A stretch of 13,913 nt of DNA, from assembly GCA_937907605.1 (NCBI GenBank), contig CALCYI010000049.1, positions 1 to 13,913 of the forward strand, written 5' to 3'. This document shows positions 4,919-12,056 of this stretch, piece by piece. The translations under genes and the position numbers were made by a program. Positions within the stretch are counted from its first letter, which is position 1; the number at the start of each line of letters is the position of its first letter. The notes beneath the pieces were generated by a model. It was not told where the DNA came from, ran no database searches, and saw nothing but the letters and a program-made list of their open reading frames with translations. Source of the DNA: an uncultured Clostridia bacterium (GTDB lineage Bacteria; Bacillota; Clostridia; Oscillospirales; Acutalibacteraceae).

Positions 4919-7698
4919 TGAAAAACCTCACAGTCAACCGCCTTGCGCTCGGCAACCTCAAGCACCGCCGCAAGCAATATACCATAATGATAATCGGCAT
5001 CATTCTTGCCATGGTGTTTTCATCAAGTATCATTTATTTCGCTTTTAGTGCCTATTCGACCTTTATGAGTATAAAAGACCTTGATTACGGCAAAGCGGAC
5101 TTAATCATGATGAATATGGAAGATGATAAGCTTAACGACTTAATATCTTCCGGTGCTATCAGTAAAGAATACGGGACGGCACACATCGTAGGTTATGCCT
5201 CAGGTAGCGGAGAAAATGAAAATAACGGTGCCTATATTGCATGGCTCGACGATAAAGGAATGGAGCTTGCTAACCCCGTATTGCTGGAAGGCGCATATCC
5301 TGCAAAAGAAGGCGAGATTGCCATTGAAAGCACTACGCTTGTCCGTCTTGGTATTAATGCAAAAGTCGGCGACAAAATAACGCTTGATTATGCCGAAATG
5401 ATGGGCGAGGAACCTGCGGCAGATATAAATAAAAAAACATATACACTTACGGGTATATTGCGCAACAAAGTTGCCAATATCAACGAAATGGATTATAGCC
5501 AAACAATCCCGTCTGCGTTTGTATGCCAAGGCACTCAAACCGCAGTCGGCGGTAAAGAGAATTTGTGCCGATATGGATTTCTGAAAAACAATTCTGCACT
5601 GGATGACTTTTACACATCAAGAAAAATAGATTACGGTGAGCTTATAAGTATCGGTCAAAGGAACTTAATGAATTACAGCATTGGATGGAATCAGATGCTT
5701 GCTGTTGCATTTTACGGAATGATTGCTTTTGTACTCGCTCTTGCTTCCTGTCTTGCCGTTATTAACTCTTTTAGTTCAAACCTTTCGCAGCGTAAGAAGC
5801 AGATAGGTATGCTCCGAGCGGTTGGAGCAACAAAGCGCCAAATCATAAAAATATTTGGGCGAGAAACCTTTATTGTCAGTTTAGTATGTGTTCCCATCTC
5901 GTTGTTGATTTCCTATTTTGCAGCAAGGTCTATACTAAAACTAATGGGCGATGATTATGTTGCTAATCAGAATATCGGTGCATTATTGATTTGTGCACTG
6001 TTCAGCGTTTTGGTTATCATAATTGCTTCCTATATTCCGCTTAAAAGCGCATCAAGAGTAACGCCAATGCAAGCGATACGCAATATTGACAGCGGCAGAA
6101 AAATGAAATCCAAGCATATTAAATCAAAGAAAGAGTTTGCGGTTCCGTCTCTCATTGCTAAACGAAGCCTTGTATTTAGCAAAACACGGCAAATTGTTGT
6201 CAGCGTGTTTTTAGTCATTTCTATTATCGGTTCTTGCTTTATGGTTTCCCATATTACCTACTCAAAAAACGAGGAACATAAGCTGGACTCAGACTATGAA
6301 ATGTTGCTCACGCAGGAAACCCTGTATTACGGTATTAACTATAAAAGTGAAAACGTAGGCTTTTCCGAAAGTGTCAGACAGTCTGTGGACAGCAATCAAC
6401 ATATTGCAAAATCCTGCGGGCAGAAACGGGCAAATGCTATTTGGAATCTGACAGACGGATATAACGAATATATTCAATTTGCCTCCTGCACAGCAGACGA
6501 AATATACAGTTACGATACGTATGAAAAAACTGTTACAGCGGATAACTATCAGGATTTATTGTTTTCAAAGATAAGTGAAGAACATCTCGGACTTCAAAAG
6601 AAGGTTGGTATCGGTGATTATTGCCGTATGCGTCTTTCAAGCCTTGATAGTGAATATGTAAAGAAGCAAAGTGCTTATGACGGTGAAATTAATATTGACA
6701 AGCTCAACGCAGGTCAGGAAATCATCCTGATTGCTCCGAAGAATTTAGTGCTTGCCGAGTTCACAGAAAACTACGGAAGACGGGGCGGAGGTATTCAAAC
6801 ATTTACTAATGTTGCAACTGAAGAATATGCGAAGAGAAATAATGCTAAAATAATTGCTTCAGTAGAGTGTCCCTATCATGCAGGAGATGAAATCGAATTA
6901 AGCATTTTAACGGCGGATAAGACTGACGATAATTATGACTATGAAAAAAGTGAGTTCGAATTCAGCAACGTAGATATATCTAAAAAGAATTACAAAGTTA
7001 AGATAGGTGCAATCATTAATGAAATCGATAGCAGTACTCACGGCTATTTCAATTTTTTCGGAAGCAGTTTCGGCTTCCTTACAACAAACACCGGCTTAAA
7101 TCATTTTATTGAGGGTCAGAAATATAAAGGAATCTATTTTTGGCTTGACGGAAAATGTACGGAAGAAATCAACAGTGAAGTAATGGAAGCAATTAAAGCC
7201 GGCGCTCAAACCGTTCCGCACTCATATTATTCTTCAAACTACGAATTTAATAAAGAACAGCGTGAAACGATGAACAAGCTGATGATTGTTATGTACGCCG
7301 TTATCATCTTGTTATTTACGATTTGCGGAAGCATTATTAATAATGCCTTGTCTTCAGGAATTCGTGATAATAAACGACAGCTTGGAACGCTACGCGCAGT
7401 TGGCGCTTCCGAAAAAGAACTTGTAAGCTGCTATATTAAGCAACTGCTTTCTATGTTTGGTTGGGGAACAGGAATAGGATTCGTTGGTTTTGTAGTAGCC
7501 TTTATTGGTTTATACTGCAAACAACATTTTTCAAATATGCATGTTCTGGACTGGACGCCAAGCTTCGAATTTATTTTCAATCCGTTGCCTACGGTGATTT
7601 TAGTTATTTTCTTGTTTGCAATATGCTCCTTTAGTCTATGGTCAAAAATCCGCAAGGAAATGAAAAACAGCATTGTAGAAAATATCAGGGAGTTGTGA
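4918..7698 (+). CDS. FtsX-type ABC transporter permease
   Basis: A 926-residue membrane subunit with a duplicated layout. TM1 (about 23-45) precedes an outside domain of some 210 residues, then the first FtsX domain with TM2-4 (about 262-284, 319-340, 352-376). TM5 (about 425-446) precedes a second, larger outside domain of about 340 residues, then the second FtsX domain with TM6-8 (about 786-808, 843-867, 888-910). Both halves keep the coupling motif after the first FtsX helix (GMLRAVGATKRQ, about 299-310, and GTLRAVGASEKE). Two outside domains and eight helices resemble LolC/MacB-like mechanotransmission permeases rather than the ten-helix BceB. The outside domains probably bind the substrate or inducer. 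By eye, codon use in the outside domains is more AT-rich than in the flanking ATPase and downstream gene, suggesting a mosaic origin. Substrate unknown; an antimicrobial peptide or envelope lipid/lipoprotein is plausible. Confidence 0.93.
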   Translation: MKNLTVNRLALGNLKHRRKQYTIMIIGIILAMVFSSSIIYFAFSAYSTFMSIKDLDYGKADLIMMNMEDDKLNDLISSGAISKEYGTAHIVGYASGSGENENNGAYIAWLDDKGMELANPVLLEGAYPAKEGEIAIESTTLVRLGINAKVGDKITLDYAEMMGEEPAADINKKTYTLTGILRNKVANINEMDYSQTIPSAFVCQGTQTAVGGKENLCRYGFLKNNSALDDFYTSRKIDYGELISIGQRNLMNYSIGWNQMLAVAFYGMIAFVLALASCLAVINSFSSNLSQRKKQIGMLRAVGATKRQIIKIFGRETFIVSLVCVPISLLISYFAARSILKLMGDDYVANQNIGALLICALFSVLVIIIASYIPLKSASRVTPMQAIRNIDSGRKMKSKHIKSKKEFAVPSLIAKRSLVFSKTRQIVVSVFLVISIIGSCFMVSHITYSKNEEHKLDSDYEMLLTQETLYYGINYKSENVGFSESVRQSVDSNQHIAKSCGQKRANAIWNLTDGYNEYIQFASCTADEIYSYDTYEKTVTADNYQDLLFSKISEEHLGLQKKVGIGDYCRMRLSSLDSEYVKKQSAYDGEINIDKLNAGQEIILIAPKNLVLAEFTENYGRRGGGIQTFTNVATEEYAKRNNAKIIASVECPYHAGDEIELSILTADKTDDNYDYEKSEFEFSNVDISKKNYKVKIGAIINEIDSSTHGYFNFFGSSFGFLTTNTGLNHFIEGQKYKGIYFWLDGKCTEEINSEVMEAIKAGAQTVPHSYYSSNYEFNKEQRETMNKLMIVMYAVIILLFTICGSIINNALSSGIRDNKRQLGTLRAVGASEKELVSCYIKQLLSMFGWGTGIGFVGFVVAFIGLYCKQHFSNMHVLDWTPSFEFIFNPLPTVILVIFLFAICSFSLWSKIRKEMKNSIVENIREL

Positions 7699-7699
7699 T

Positions 7700-8635
7700 A
7701 TGAAAAAGATAATTACAATTATACTTGCTCTTGTCTTCTGCTTTGCGTTTGGAGTGACTGCCTTTGCGGAAGATGAGCCGAAAGAAGAAAACATTGACGC
7801 CTCGCAACCGCGCTTGATGGTAACCGATTATTCACTTGATACCAAAAGTCTGAAACCCGGTAAAGAGAGCGAACTGAAAGTTACACTGAAAAATTATAGC
7901 GGCACGAAAGCGCTCCGTAACATTAAACTTTCAATTACCGAGGAAAGCGGTGACATTAAGCCTGTCGGCACAGGCACGCAGTATGTGGAACGCATTTATG
8001 CAGGCTCAACTTACACCTGGACGGTAAAACTGACCGCAGCGAGTACTGCCGCTATCGGCGAGCACGCCGTGACAATCAGCAGCGAATACGAGGATAAATA
8101 TTATACCGCTTACAGCGGCTCCGACATCCTTCGTCTGAATGTGAAGCAGAAAACGGGACTTGATTACAGCGGCGTGCAACTGCCTGCAAAGGTAGTAGAA
8201 GGCGATACGGTTACGCTCGATATGAGCTTTATGAATACGGGCAAGTGCAAAATACGCAACCTCAAAATTGATTTTGATATCCCGAATCTGGAAAGCGGCG
8301 GCACGACGTTTGTCGGCGAGATTGAGACGGGCGAAAGCGGCGCAGGCAGCGCCAACCTCCGTGCAACGAACACCCTCGGCGAAACGAAGGGAACGATAAC
8401 CATCTCCTACGAGGACGAATTCGGCGAGGAATACAGCAAGTCGGTGAATGTGCAAACCGTGATTGAAAAGAAGGTGGAAGCCAAAACCGACGAGGACGAA
8501 AAGGACGAAAAAAAGAACCCGCAGTGGTGGGCGTTCCTCCTCGGCGGTACAGCCTTCGGCGGAGGCATCGGCTGCGCTATCCCTCTCTCCATCTCCTCCC
8601 GCAAGCAGCGCAAAGAAGATGAACTGAGATTATAA
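7700..8635 (+). CDS. Secreted, C-terminally anchored CARDB/Ig-like protein (COG1361-type)
   Basis: A 311-residue exported protein. A signal peptide (about 1-23, ending AFA before EDEP) is followed by two beta-rich Ig/CARDB-like domains at about 36-150 and 155-255. Each has the pattern of a VKxGxxxxLxVTLKN-like strand with a following turn (LKPGKESELKVTLKN; VVEGDTVTLDMSFMN). A charged linker rich in Asp, Glu and Lys (about 258-272) precedes one transmembrane helix (about 275-297) and a short basic cytoplasmic tail. Its ATG is one base after the permease stop with an overlapping ribosome binding site, so it is a true operon member. COG1361-type proteins accompany ABC permeases in many clostridia. 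An extracellular adaptor that hands substrate to, or receives it from, the permease is inferred. The operon ends at a terminator from 8708. Confidence 0.85.
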   Translation: MKKIITIILALVFCFAFGVTAFAEDEPKEENIDASQPRLMVTDYSLDTKSLKPGKESELKVTLKNYSGTKALRNIKLSITEESGDIKPVGTGTQYVERIYAGSTYTWTVKLTAASTAAIGEHAVTISSEYEDKYYTAYSGSDILRLNVKQKTGLDYSGVQLPAKVVEGDTVTLDMSFMNTGKCKIRNLKIDFDIPNLESGGTTFVGEIETGESGAGSANLRATNTLGETKGTITISYEDEFGEEYSKSVNVQTVIEKKVEAKTDEDEKDEKKNPQWWAFLLGGTAFGGGIGCAIPLSISSRKQRKEDELRL

Positions 8636-8707
8636 AAAACATTGTTGTTTCAGAGTTTAAAACTACCGAGTTATTGGAAAACCCATTTAAAGTTTATAAC
8701 TTTTTAC

Positions 8708-8740
8708 AGCCTCAGCAGAAATGCTGAGGCTACTGTTTTA
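8708..8740 (+). terminator. Rho-independent terminator of the ABC operon
   Basis: A perfect 10-bp stem AGCCTCAGCA (8708-8717) with TGCTGAGGCT (8722-8731), a GAAA tetraloop and the tail ACTGTTTTA. Confidence 0.85.
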
Positions 8741-8793
8741 ATGATGCTTTCTCATAAAACGATGAAAAAATAGAACAGGCGTACTAAAAAGTG

Positions 8794-8822
8794 TTGACAA
8801 ATATTTGCAGATATGTTAATAT
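8794..8822 (+). promoter_or_regulatory. Sigma-A promoter of a structured RNA
   Basis: A perfect TTGACA (8794-8799), a 17-bp spacer and TAATAT (8817-8822). Transcription should start near 8829. No open reading frame with a ribosome binding site follows before the terminator at 8974-9042. Confidence 0.8.
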
Positions 8823-8828
8823 AACCTT

Positions 8829-9042
8829 GCAAGCAAATTAGAACGCTTGTTTCAAAGTTAAATATTGTAAAAGCGTAGAAACAACCGTGCCACTCATTCC
8901 GGTAGGTGATGGTAGAGCCGTACAATCTCATTGCAGAACATAACCGTGCCACCCATCCCGTTGAGGTGATGATAGAGCCGTACATTTTCATTAGGTATAG
9001 GAATACTATGCCTGTTTGAAAATGTGCGGCTCTTTATTTTTT
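8829..9042 (+). ncRNA. Candidate structured RNA or attenuating leader with tandem repeat units
   Basis: About 214 nt between a clean promoter and a strong terminator. Two repeat cores (8883-8924 and 8942-8984, period 59) share AACCGTGCCAC at the start and TAGAGCCGTACA at the end. Each can fold a hairpin in the middle: CATTCC/GGTGATG in copy 1 and CATCCC/GGTGATG in copy 2, where a T-G pair becomes C-G and the loop differs (GGTA, GTTGA). That stem is kept while its sequence changes. The AGAGCCGTAC end of copy 2 forms the 5' side of the terminator, and the same bases in copy 1 could compete for it. I do not recognise it as a known family. It is either a stand-alone small RNA or a leader controlling the mobilization genes. 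Confidence 0.6.
8974..9042 (+). terminator. Long terminator hairpin of the structured RNA
   Basis: Bases 8974-8990 pair with 9017-9033 (17 bp, one G-T). An inner stem, AGGTATAG (8993-9000) with CTATGCCT (9006-9013), adds 8 bp. The run TTTATTTTTT at 9033-9042 follows. Confidence 0.85.
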
Positions 9043-9070
9043 CATAGTACAAATCGAAATGATTTGGTCA

Positions 9071-9240
9071 AAATCCGAAAAAATTCCACAATAACCTAAT
9101 GGGAGAATTAAAAAAATTTGCGTTTCTGACCCCCATATTTAACCTCCGAATGCTCCTATACAATTGGGAAGAAATAAAAACAATTTCGTGCAAATCCGAA
9201 AAAATTCGCCAATATCTTAATGGGGGGTAAAAACGCAATG
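9071..9240. repeat. Direct and inverted repeat cluster upstream of HTH gene
   Basis: AAATCCGAAAAAATTC...CAATA...TAATGGG occurs at 9071-9104 and 9192-9225, spaced 121 bp, about 30 of 34 positions equal. TTGCGTTT..GACCCCCAT (about 9118-9136) is an imperfect inverted copy of ATGGGGGGTAAAAACGCAA (9220-9238). The arrangement suits an iteron-like binding region for the HTH protein, or a replication or transfer origin, but function cannot be read from sequence. Confidence 0.55.
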
Positions 9241-9262
9241 TGAATATTGTGTCCACTTTCGT

Positions 9263-9310
9263 TATCAAAACTCTGACGAGTTTGATATACCCGTTTTCCC
9301 AAATAACGGG
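9263..9310. repeat. Two adjacent hairpins upstream of HTH gene
   Basis: TATCAAAACTC (9263-9273) with GAGTTTGATA (9278-9287) around TGAC, one bulged A; then CCCGTT (9290-9295) with AACGGG (9305-9310). They lie 55-100 bases before the start codon at 9365 and may bind the HTH protein or form part of an origin. Confidence 0.5.
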
Positions 9311-9364
9311 ACTGAACCTTGACAATTTAATACTGCAAAAATCTGAAGAAAGGAGGAAAGATAT

Positions 9365-9673
9365 ATGGAAATTCACAATCAGAAAAAACCGCCTTCAGGT
9401 AACTTCTTTATCATACCGAACTGTATCTTTAAAGAGAGCCTGAAAGCAAGGGACCTTGCTGTTTATTGCTATCTGATGTACTGCGCAGACCGAGTCACTT
9501 TTGACTGCTATCCTGCAAGAAAAACTATCGCCGAAGCCTGCGGAATGTCTCCGCCGACAGTAGATGAAGCAACAAAAGTTCTTGTGGATAAAGGCTTGAT
9601 TAACATCTCCCACAGATATGATTTAAACGGCAACCGCACCTCGCATATGTACACTATCAATAAAATTTGGTGA
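9365..9673 (+). CDS. HTH_36-type helix-turn-helix protein of the mobilization module
   Basis: A 102-residue cytoplasmic DNA-binding protein. A short N-terminal leader (KPPSGNFFIIPNCIF) precedes a winged helix from about 28 to 85. The segment LKARDLAVYCYLMYCAD, then YPARKTIAEACGMSPPTVDE, then the LVDKGLI wing is the classic pattern of HTH_36 and the N-terminal domain of RepA_N-like initiators. The ribosome binding site GGAGGAAAG lies 7 bases upstream. It is much shorter than a full replication initiator, so it is more likely a regulator of the module or an origin-binding accessory protein than a complete Rep. The repeat cluster just upstream is a natural target. Small HTH_36 proteins commonly head relaxase operons in clostridial mobilizable elements. 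Confidence 0.8.
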   Translation: MEIHNQKKPPSGNFFIIPNCIFKESLKARDLAVYCYLMYCADRVTFDCYPARKTIAEACGMSPPTVDEATKVLVDKGLINISHRYDLNGNRTSHMYTINKIW

Positions 9674-9712
9674 TTCTTTCAATATTTCGAAGAAATTATT
9701 GAAAGCAGGTAA

Positions 9713-9777
9713 AAGTGAGGCGTATGCCCTGCACGCCTCACTTGCCACATCCGACGGCAGAGCCGACGGTTTCGGAT
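9713..9777 (+). other. Candidate oriT
   Basis: A perfect 10-bp inverted repeat, AAGTGAGGCG (9713-9722) and CGCCTCACTT (9734-9743), with an 11-base loop. Next to it lies a nested hairpin: ATCCGA (9749-9754) with TCGGAT (9772-9777), enclosing CGGC-AGA-GCCG (9755-9765), and a direct repeat CCGACGG (9751-9757, 9763-9769). It sits 50-110 bases before the relaxosome protein and relaxase genes, the usual place of a transfer origin. The nick position is not identifiable. Confidence 0.5.
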
Positions 9778-9825
9778 AGGTTTTACAGGGGTATGCTCAA
9801 ATTAACAATTCAGGAGATGATTACA

Positions 9826-10230
9826 ATGGAAACAAAGAAAAAATATGCGTACTTTCAGCTGCCGAGTCAGGTGGAACAAATGGATAAAGTGCTTCCTTTA
9901 TCCAACTGCGTCAACCGAAGTGACTTCGTCCGCACGGCGATTGATTTCTATATCGGATACCTTTTGCAAAATGAAAATATTGATTATCTCTCCCCGATGA
10001 TAAGTTTTGTCATCAAAAATGAGATACAGCATACGGAAAAAGGTATGTGCGAAATGCTCTTTAAGATGGCAGTTGAGCTCGGAAAGTTCAATCGTCTTAC
10101 GGCGGCGTTAAATAATTATACAGGCGTTGATTGGCAGCGACTTAATGAAGTTGTAAAAGAAGAAGTTGCCTACACTAACGGGTATATTTCGCTCGAAACT
10201 GCTGACGAATTTATCAACAGGAAAAGCTGA
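9826..10230 (+). CDS. Ribbon-helix-helix relaxosome accessory protein
   Basis: A 134-residue protein, probably binding oriT and helping load the relaxase. The N-terminus has a beta strand (KKYAYFQLPSQ) followed by two helices (NRSDFVRTAIDFYIGYLL), the fold of CopG/Arc-type RHH proteins. The remaining helical part has the MLFKMAVELGKFNRL segment found in RHH proteins partnered with MobP3-type relaxases in clostridial elements. The start is set at 9826 by AGGAGA eight bases upstream. A longer frame starting at GTG 9715 would begin inside the oriT-like hairpin and encode a Pro-rich peptide with no merit. The stop overlaps the relaxase ATG by one base (TGATG), showing tight coupling. Confidence 0.85.
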   Translation: METKKKYAYFQLPSQVEQMDKVLPLSNCVNRSDFVRTAIDFYIGYLLQNENIDYLSPMISFVIKNEIQHTEKGMCEMLFKMAVELGKFNRLTAALNNYTGVDWQRLNEVVKEEVAYTNGYISLETADEFINRKS

Positions 10231-11762
10231 TGGCAAAGATAATTGTATCAAGCAGATTCATCAAAAATCCGTCTGCGCAGAACGCCGGTAAACTCGTTAA
10301 GTATATGGGAACGCGCGAAGGTGTTGAGAAGGTTCCGAAAGGGAAAGACGGAAAGATTGCAACGCAGCAGCAGTTTACTTTAATCAACCGTATCACAAAA
10401 CACTTTCCCGAAACGAAAAAGTATATTGAATACGATGACTTTATGAAGAAGCCTTCAAAGGCAAATGCAACGGAATTTATCAATGCGGTTGCCGAGCGTG
10501 AAGCAGACCGTACCGATGAACTTAAAAGTCTTGTTTCATATATTGCCGAGCGCCCCGGTGTTGAAAAGTCAGGCTCGCACGGACTCTTTTCTGCAACGGA
10601 TGAAGCGATTGATCTTAACGATGTCGCCGATAGAGTTTCAAACCATCAGGGAGTTGTCTGGACGCACGTTATCAGCCTGCGCCGTGAAGATGCAGAGCGG
10701 CTTGGCTACAACAATGCCGACGCCTGGAAACAGTGCGTGCGCCGCAATATGAACGAGCTTGCCGAAGCGCATAAACTCAAGCTGAGCGATATGCAGTGGT
10801 ACGCCGCCTTCCATAACACGACGCACCATCCGCACATTCATCTGATAGTCCTGTCAAAAAGCGGTCAGGGATATCTGACGAAAAAGGGAATGGAAAAAAT
10901 GCGCAGCACCTTCGGTAACGATATATTCCGCAACGAGCAGTACAAGTTATTTAAAGAGCAGACGGAAATCCGTGACGAACTGAAAGCGGAAATGTATGAA
11001 GTTCTTGAAGGAATAGCGAAGAGAAGATTTCCGATTACAGACGAAACTGCAGAGCTGATTAAGCAGTTGCAAAACGAGCTTGCAAACTGCCAAGGCAAGA
11101 AGGTCTACGGTTATCTTCCCAAAAGTGTCAAGCATACGGTTGATGAATTACTCAGACATATCGTAAACGAAAACCGTCCGCTTCAGTATATGTACGCAAA
11201 GTGGAACGAGATTAACCGCTTGAAACTTGCGCTTTATCACGACAGCGAGAAAACGCCTGACGTTCCTATTGAAGCGAACAAGGAATTCAAATCGCTGAAA
11301 AATATGCTGATAAAAGCGGTAACAGATATGCTCGTTTACGGTAACGATAATGGCTGGAAAAACATCAGCAAGAACACGAATATTTACAACAGCCTGCTGG
11401 TATCTATCGCTACGCTGTTCAATAGCAAAGCGGCTGACCGTATCAACGAAATCAATGCACAAAAGCGACAGCAGTCAGACGGCAAGGAACTCTCCAAAGA
11501 GCAGCAGAAACGCATTGCTCACGGCGAGCGTTCCGTAGGCGGCGAATACACCAAGGAAGAAAAGGACGAAGAAGACAGCCGCAGGGCAGCCGAAAATGCA
11601 GAAGCGCTTCTCAACATCGGCACAGGCATTATTGACTTCGCTCTCCGCCGTGCAATCCAGCAGCAACGCTATCAGCAGCAACTGCAAAACACAAATCAGA
11701 ATAACAATAACGACACTGACGATGACTTTGATGAAGACGAAGGTTTCGGTCAGTCAATGTAA
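10230..11762 (+). CDS. MobP3/MobL-like relaxase
   Basis: A 510-residue relaxase that nicks oriT and pilots the single strand during mobilization. The N-terminal region (about 1-35) has the strand-plus-YMGTREGVEK pattern, with Y25 a candidate catalytic tyrosine. A middle segment (YIAERPGVEKSGSHGLF, about 105-121) recalls the recurrent GVEK repeat of this family. The metal-binding histidine cluster HNTTHHPHIHL lies at about 195-205. The C-terminal half is helical and rich in Lys and Glu, ending in a Gln/Asn-rich and acidic low-complexity tail (QQQRYQQQLQN, then DDDFDEDE). The similarity is to relaxases of Firmicutes integrative mobilizable elements, from recollection. No coupling protein or mating-pair genes are in the window, so transfer would need a helper unless they lie outside it. 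Confidence 0.9.
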   Translation: MAKIIVSSRFIKNPSAQNAGKLVKYMGTREGVEKVPKGKDGKIATQQQFTLINRITKHFPETKKYIEYDDFMKKPSKANATEFINAVAEREADRTDELKSLVSYIAERPGVEKSGSHGLFSATDEAIDLNDVADRVSNHQGVVWTHVISLRREDAERLGYNNADAWKQCVRRNMNELAEAHKLKLSDMQWYAAFHNTTHHPHIHLIVLSKSGQGYLTKKGMEKMRSTFGNDIFRNEQYKLFKEQTEIRDELKAEMYEVLEGIAKRRFPITDETAELIKQLQNELANCQGKKVYGYLPKSVKHTVDELLRHIVNENRPLQYMYAKWNEINRLKLALYHDSEKTPDVPIEANKEFKSLKNMLIKAVTDMLVYGNDNGWKNISKNTNIYNSLLVSIATLFNSKAADRINEINAQKRQQSDGKELSKEQQKRIAHGERSVGGEYTKEEKDEEDSRRAAENAEALLNIGTGIIDFALRRAIQQQRYQQQLQNTNQNNNNDTDDDFDEDEGFGQSM

Positions 11763-11771
11763 TTGAAAAGA

Positions 11772-11787
11772 CCTGACAACTGTCAGG
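11772..11787. promoter_or_regulatory. 16-bp near-perfect palindrome before the excisionase gene
   Basis: CCTGACA-AC-TGTCAGG lies 9 bases after the relaxase stop and 15 bases before the excisionase start codon. There is no T-run after it. It could be an operator or the start of the excisionase leader. Confidence 0.4.
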
Positions 11788-11802
11788 CGGAAAGGAAATA
11801 TT

Positions 11803-12000
11803 ATGTATAAAAACTTTGATGAAATGCCGCTGATGTTATCCGTAACGGAAGCGGCTAACGTACTCGGTATCGCACCGACGAGCCTATACAAATTAATTGA
11901 AAACGACAGCACCTTTCCGGTACTGCAAATGGGAAGGCGAAAAGGTGTGCCGAGAGAGGAACTGAAGCAGTGGATTCACGAAAAAACTTTGCGAAAATAA
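11803..12000 (+). CDS. xis: Excisionase-type small HTH protein
   Basis: A 65-residue DNA-binding protein with a MerR/excisionase-type winged helix: LSVTEAANVLGIAPTSLYKLI (about 12-32), then FPVLQMGRRKGVPREELKQWI. This is the pattern of Tn916-like excisionases and AlpA-type proteins. It probably bends att DNA to steer the integrase towards excision. The start is supported by GGAAAGGAA upstream. It lies directly before the integrase gene with a 56-base gap, the usual xis-int order. The palindrome at 11772-11787 may regulate it. The symbol is given by position and family, not from an identified ortholog. Confidence 0.85.
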   Translation: MYKNFDEMPLMLSVTEAANVLGIAPTSLYKLIENDSTFPVLQMGRRKGVPREELKQWIHEKTLRK

Positions 12001-12056
12001 GTCTGGATATTCAAATGCCTTTATGGTATTTGTTGTGTTGGAGGTGATAAACACAG

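Larger units (their letters stand above)
8636..9364. other. 729-base noncoding region between cargo and mobilization module
   Basis: No credible protein gene. In order it holds about 70 bases with nothing recognised, the ABC-operon terminator (from 8708), a sigma-A promoter (8794-8822), a structured RNA with two repeat units and a strong terminator (to 9042), a direct and inverted repeat cluster (9071-9240), two small hairpins (9263-9310), and the ribosome binding site GGAGGAAAG of the next gene. Confidence 0.6.

Noticed and set aside
8875..8991. CRISPR-like array
   Set aside because: Only two copies, with the repeat longer than the intervening sequence, internal hairpin variation and no cas genes. 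It fits an RNA unit duplication better.
8974..9033. Group II intron domain V-like bases (GAGCCGTAC ... GTGCGGCTC)
   Set aside because: The hairpin is a continuous 17-bp stem with a 26-base loop followed by a T-run. It lacks the short bulged 34-nt domain V form, and no maturase or intron domains are nearby.
9240..9443. Possible 67-residue gene upstream of and overlapping the HTH gene
   Set aside because: It has no ribosome binding site, and its frame runs over hairpins and into the better-supported HTH_36 gene in another frame.
9715..9825. N-terminal extension of the RHH protein starting at GTG 9715
   Set aside because: It starts inside a perfect inverted repeat, has no good ribosome binding site and encodes a Pro/His-rich peptide. 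ATG 9826 has AGGAGA and the RHH strand.
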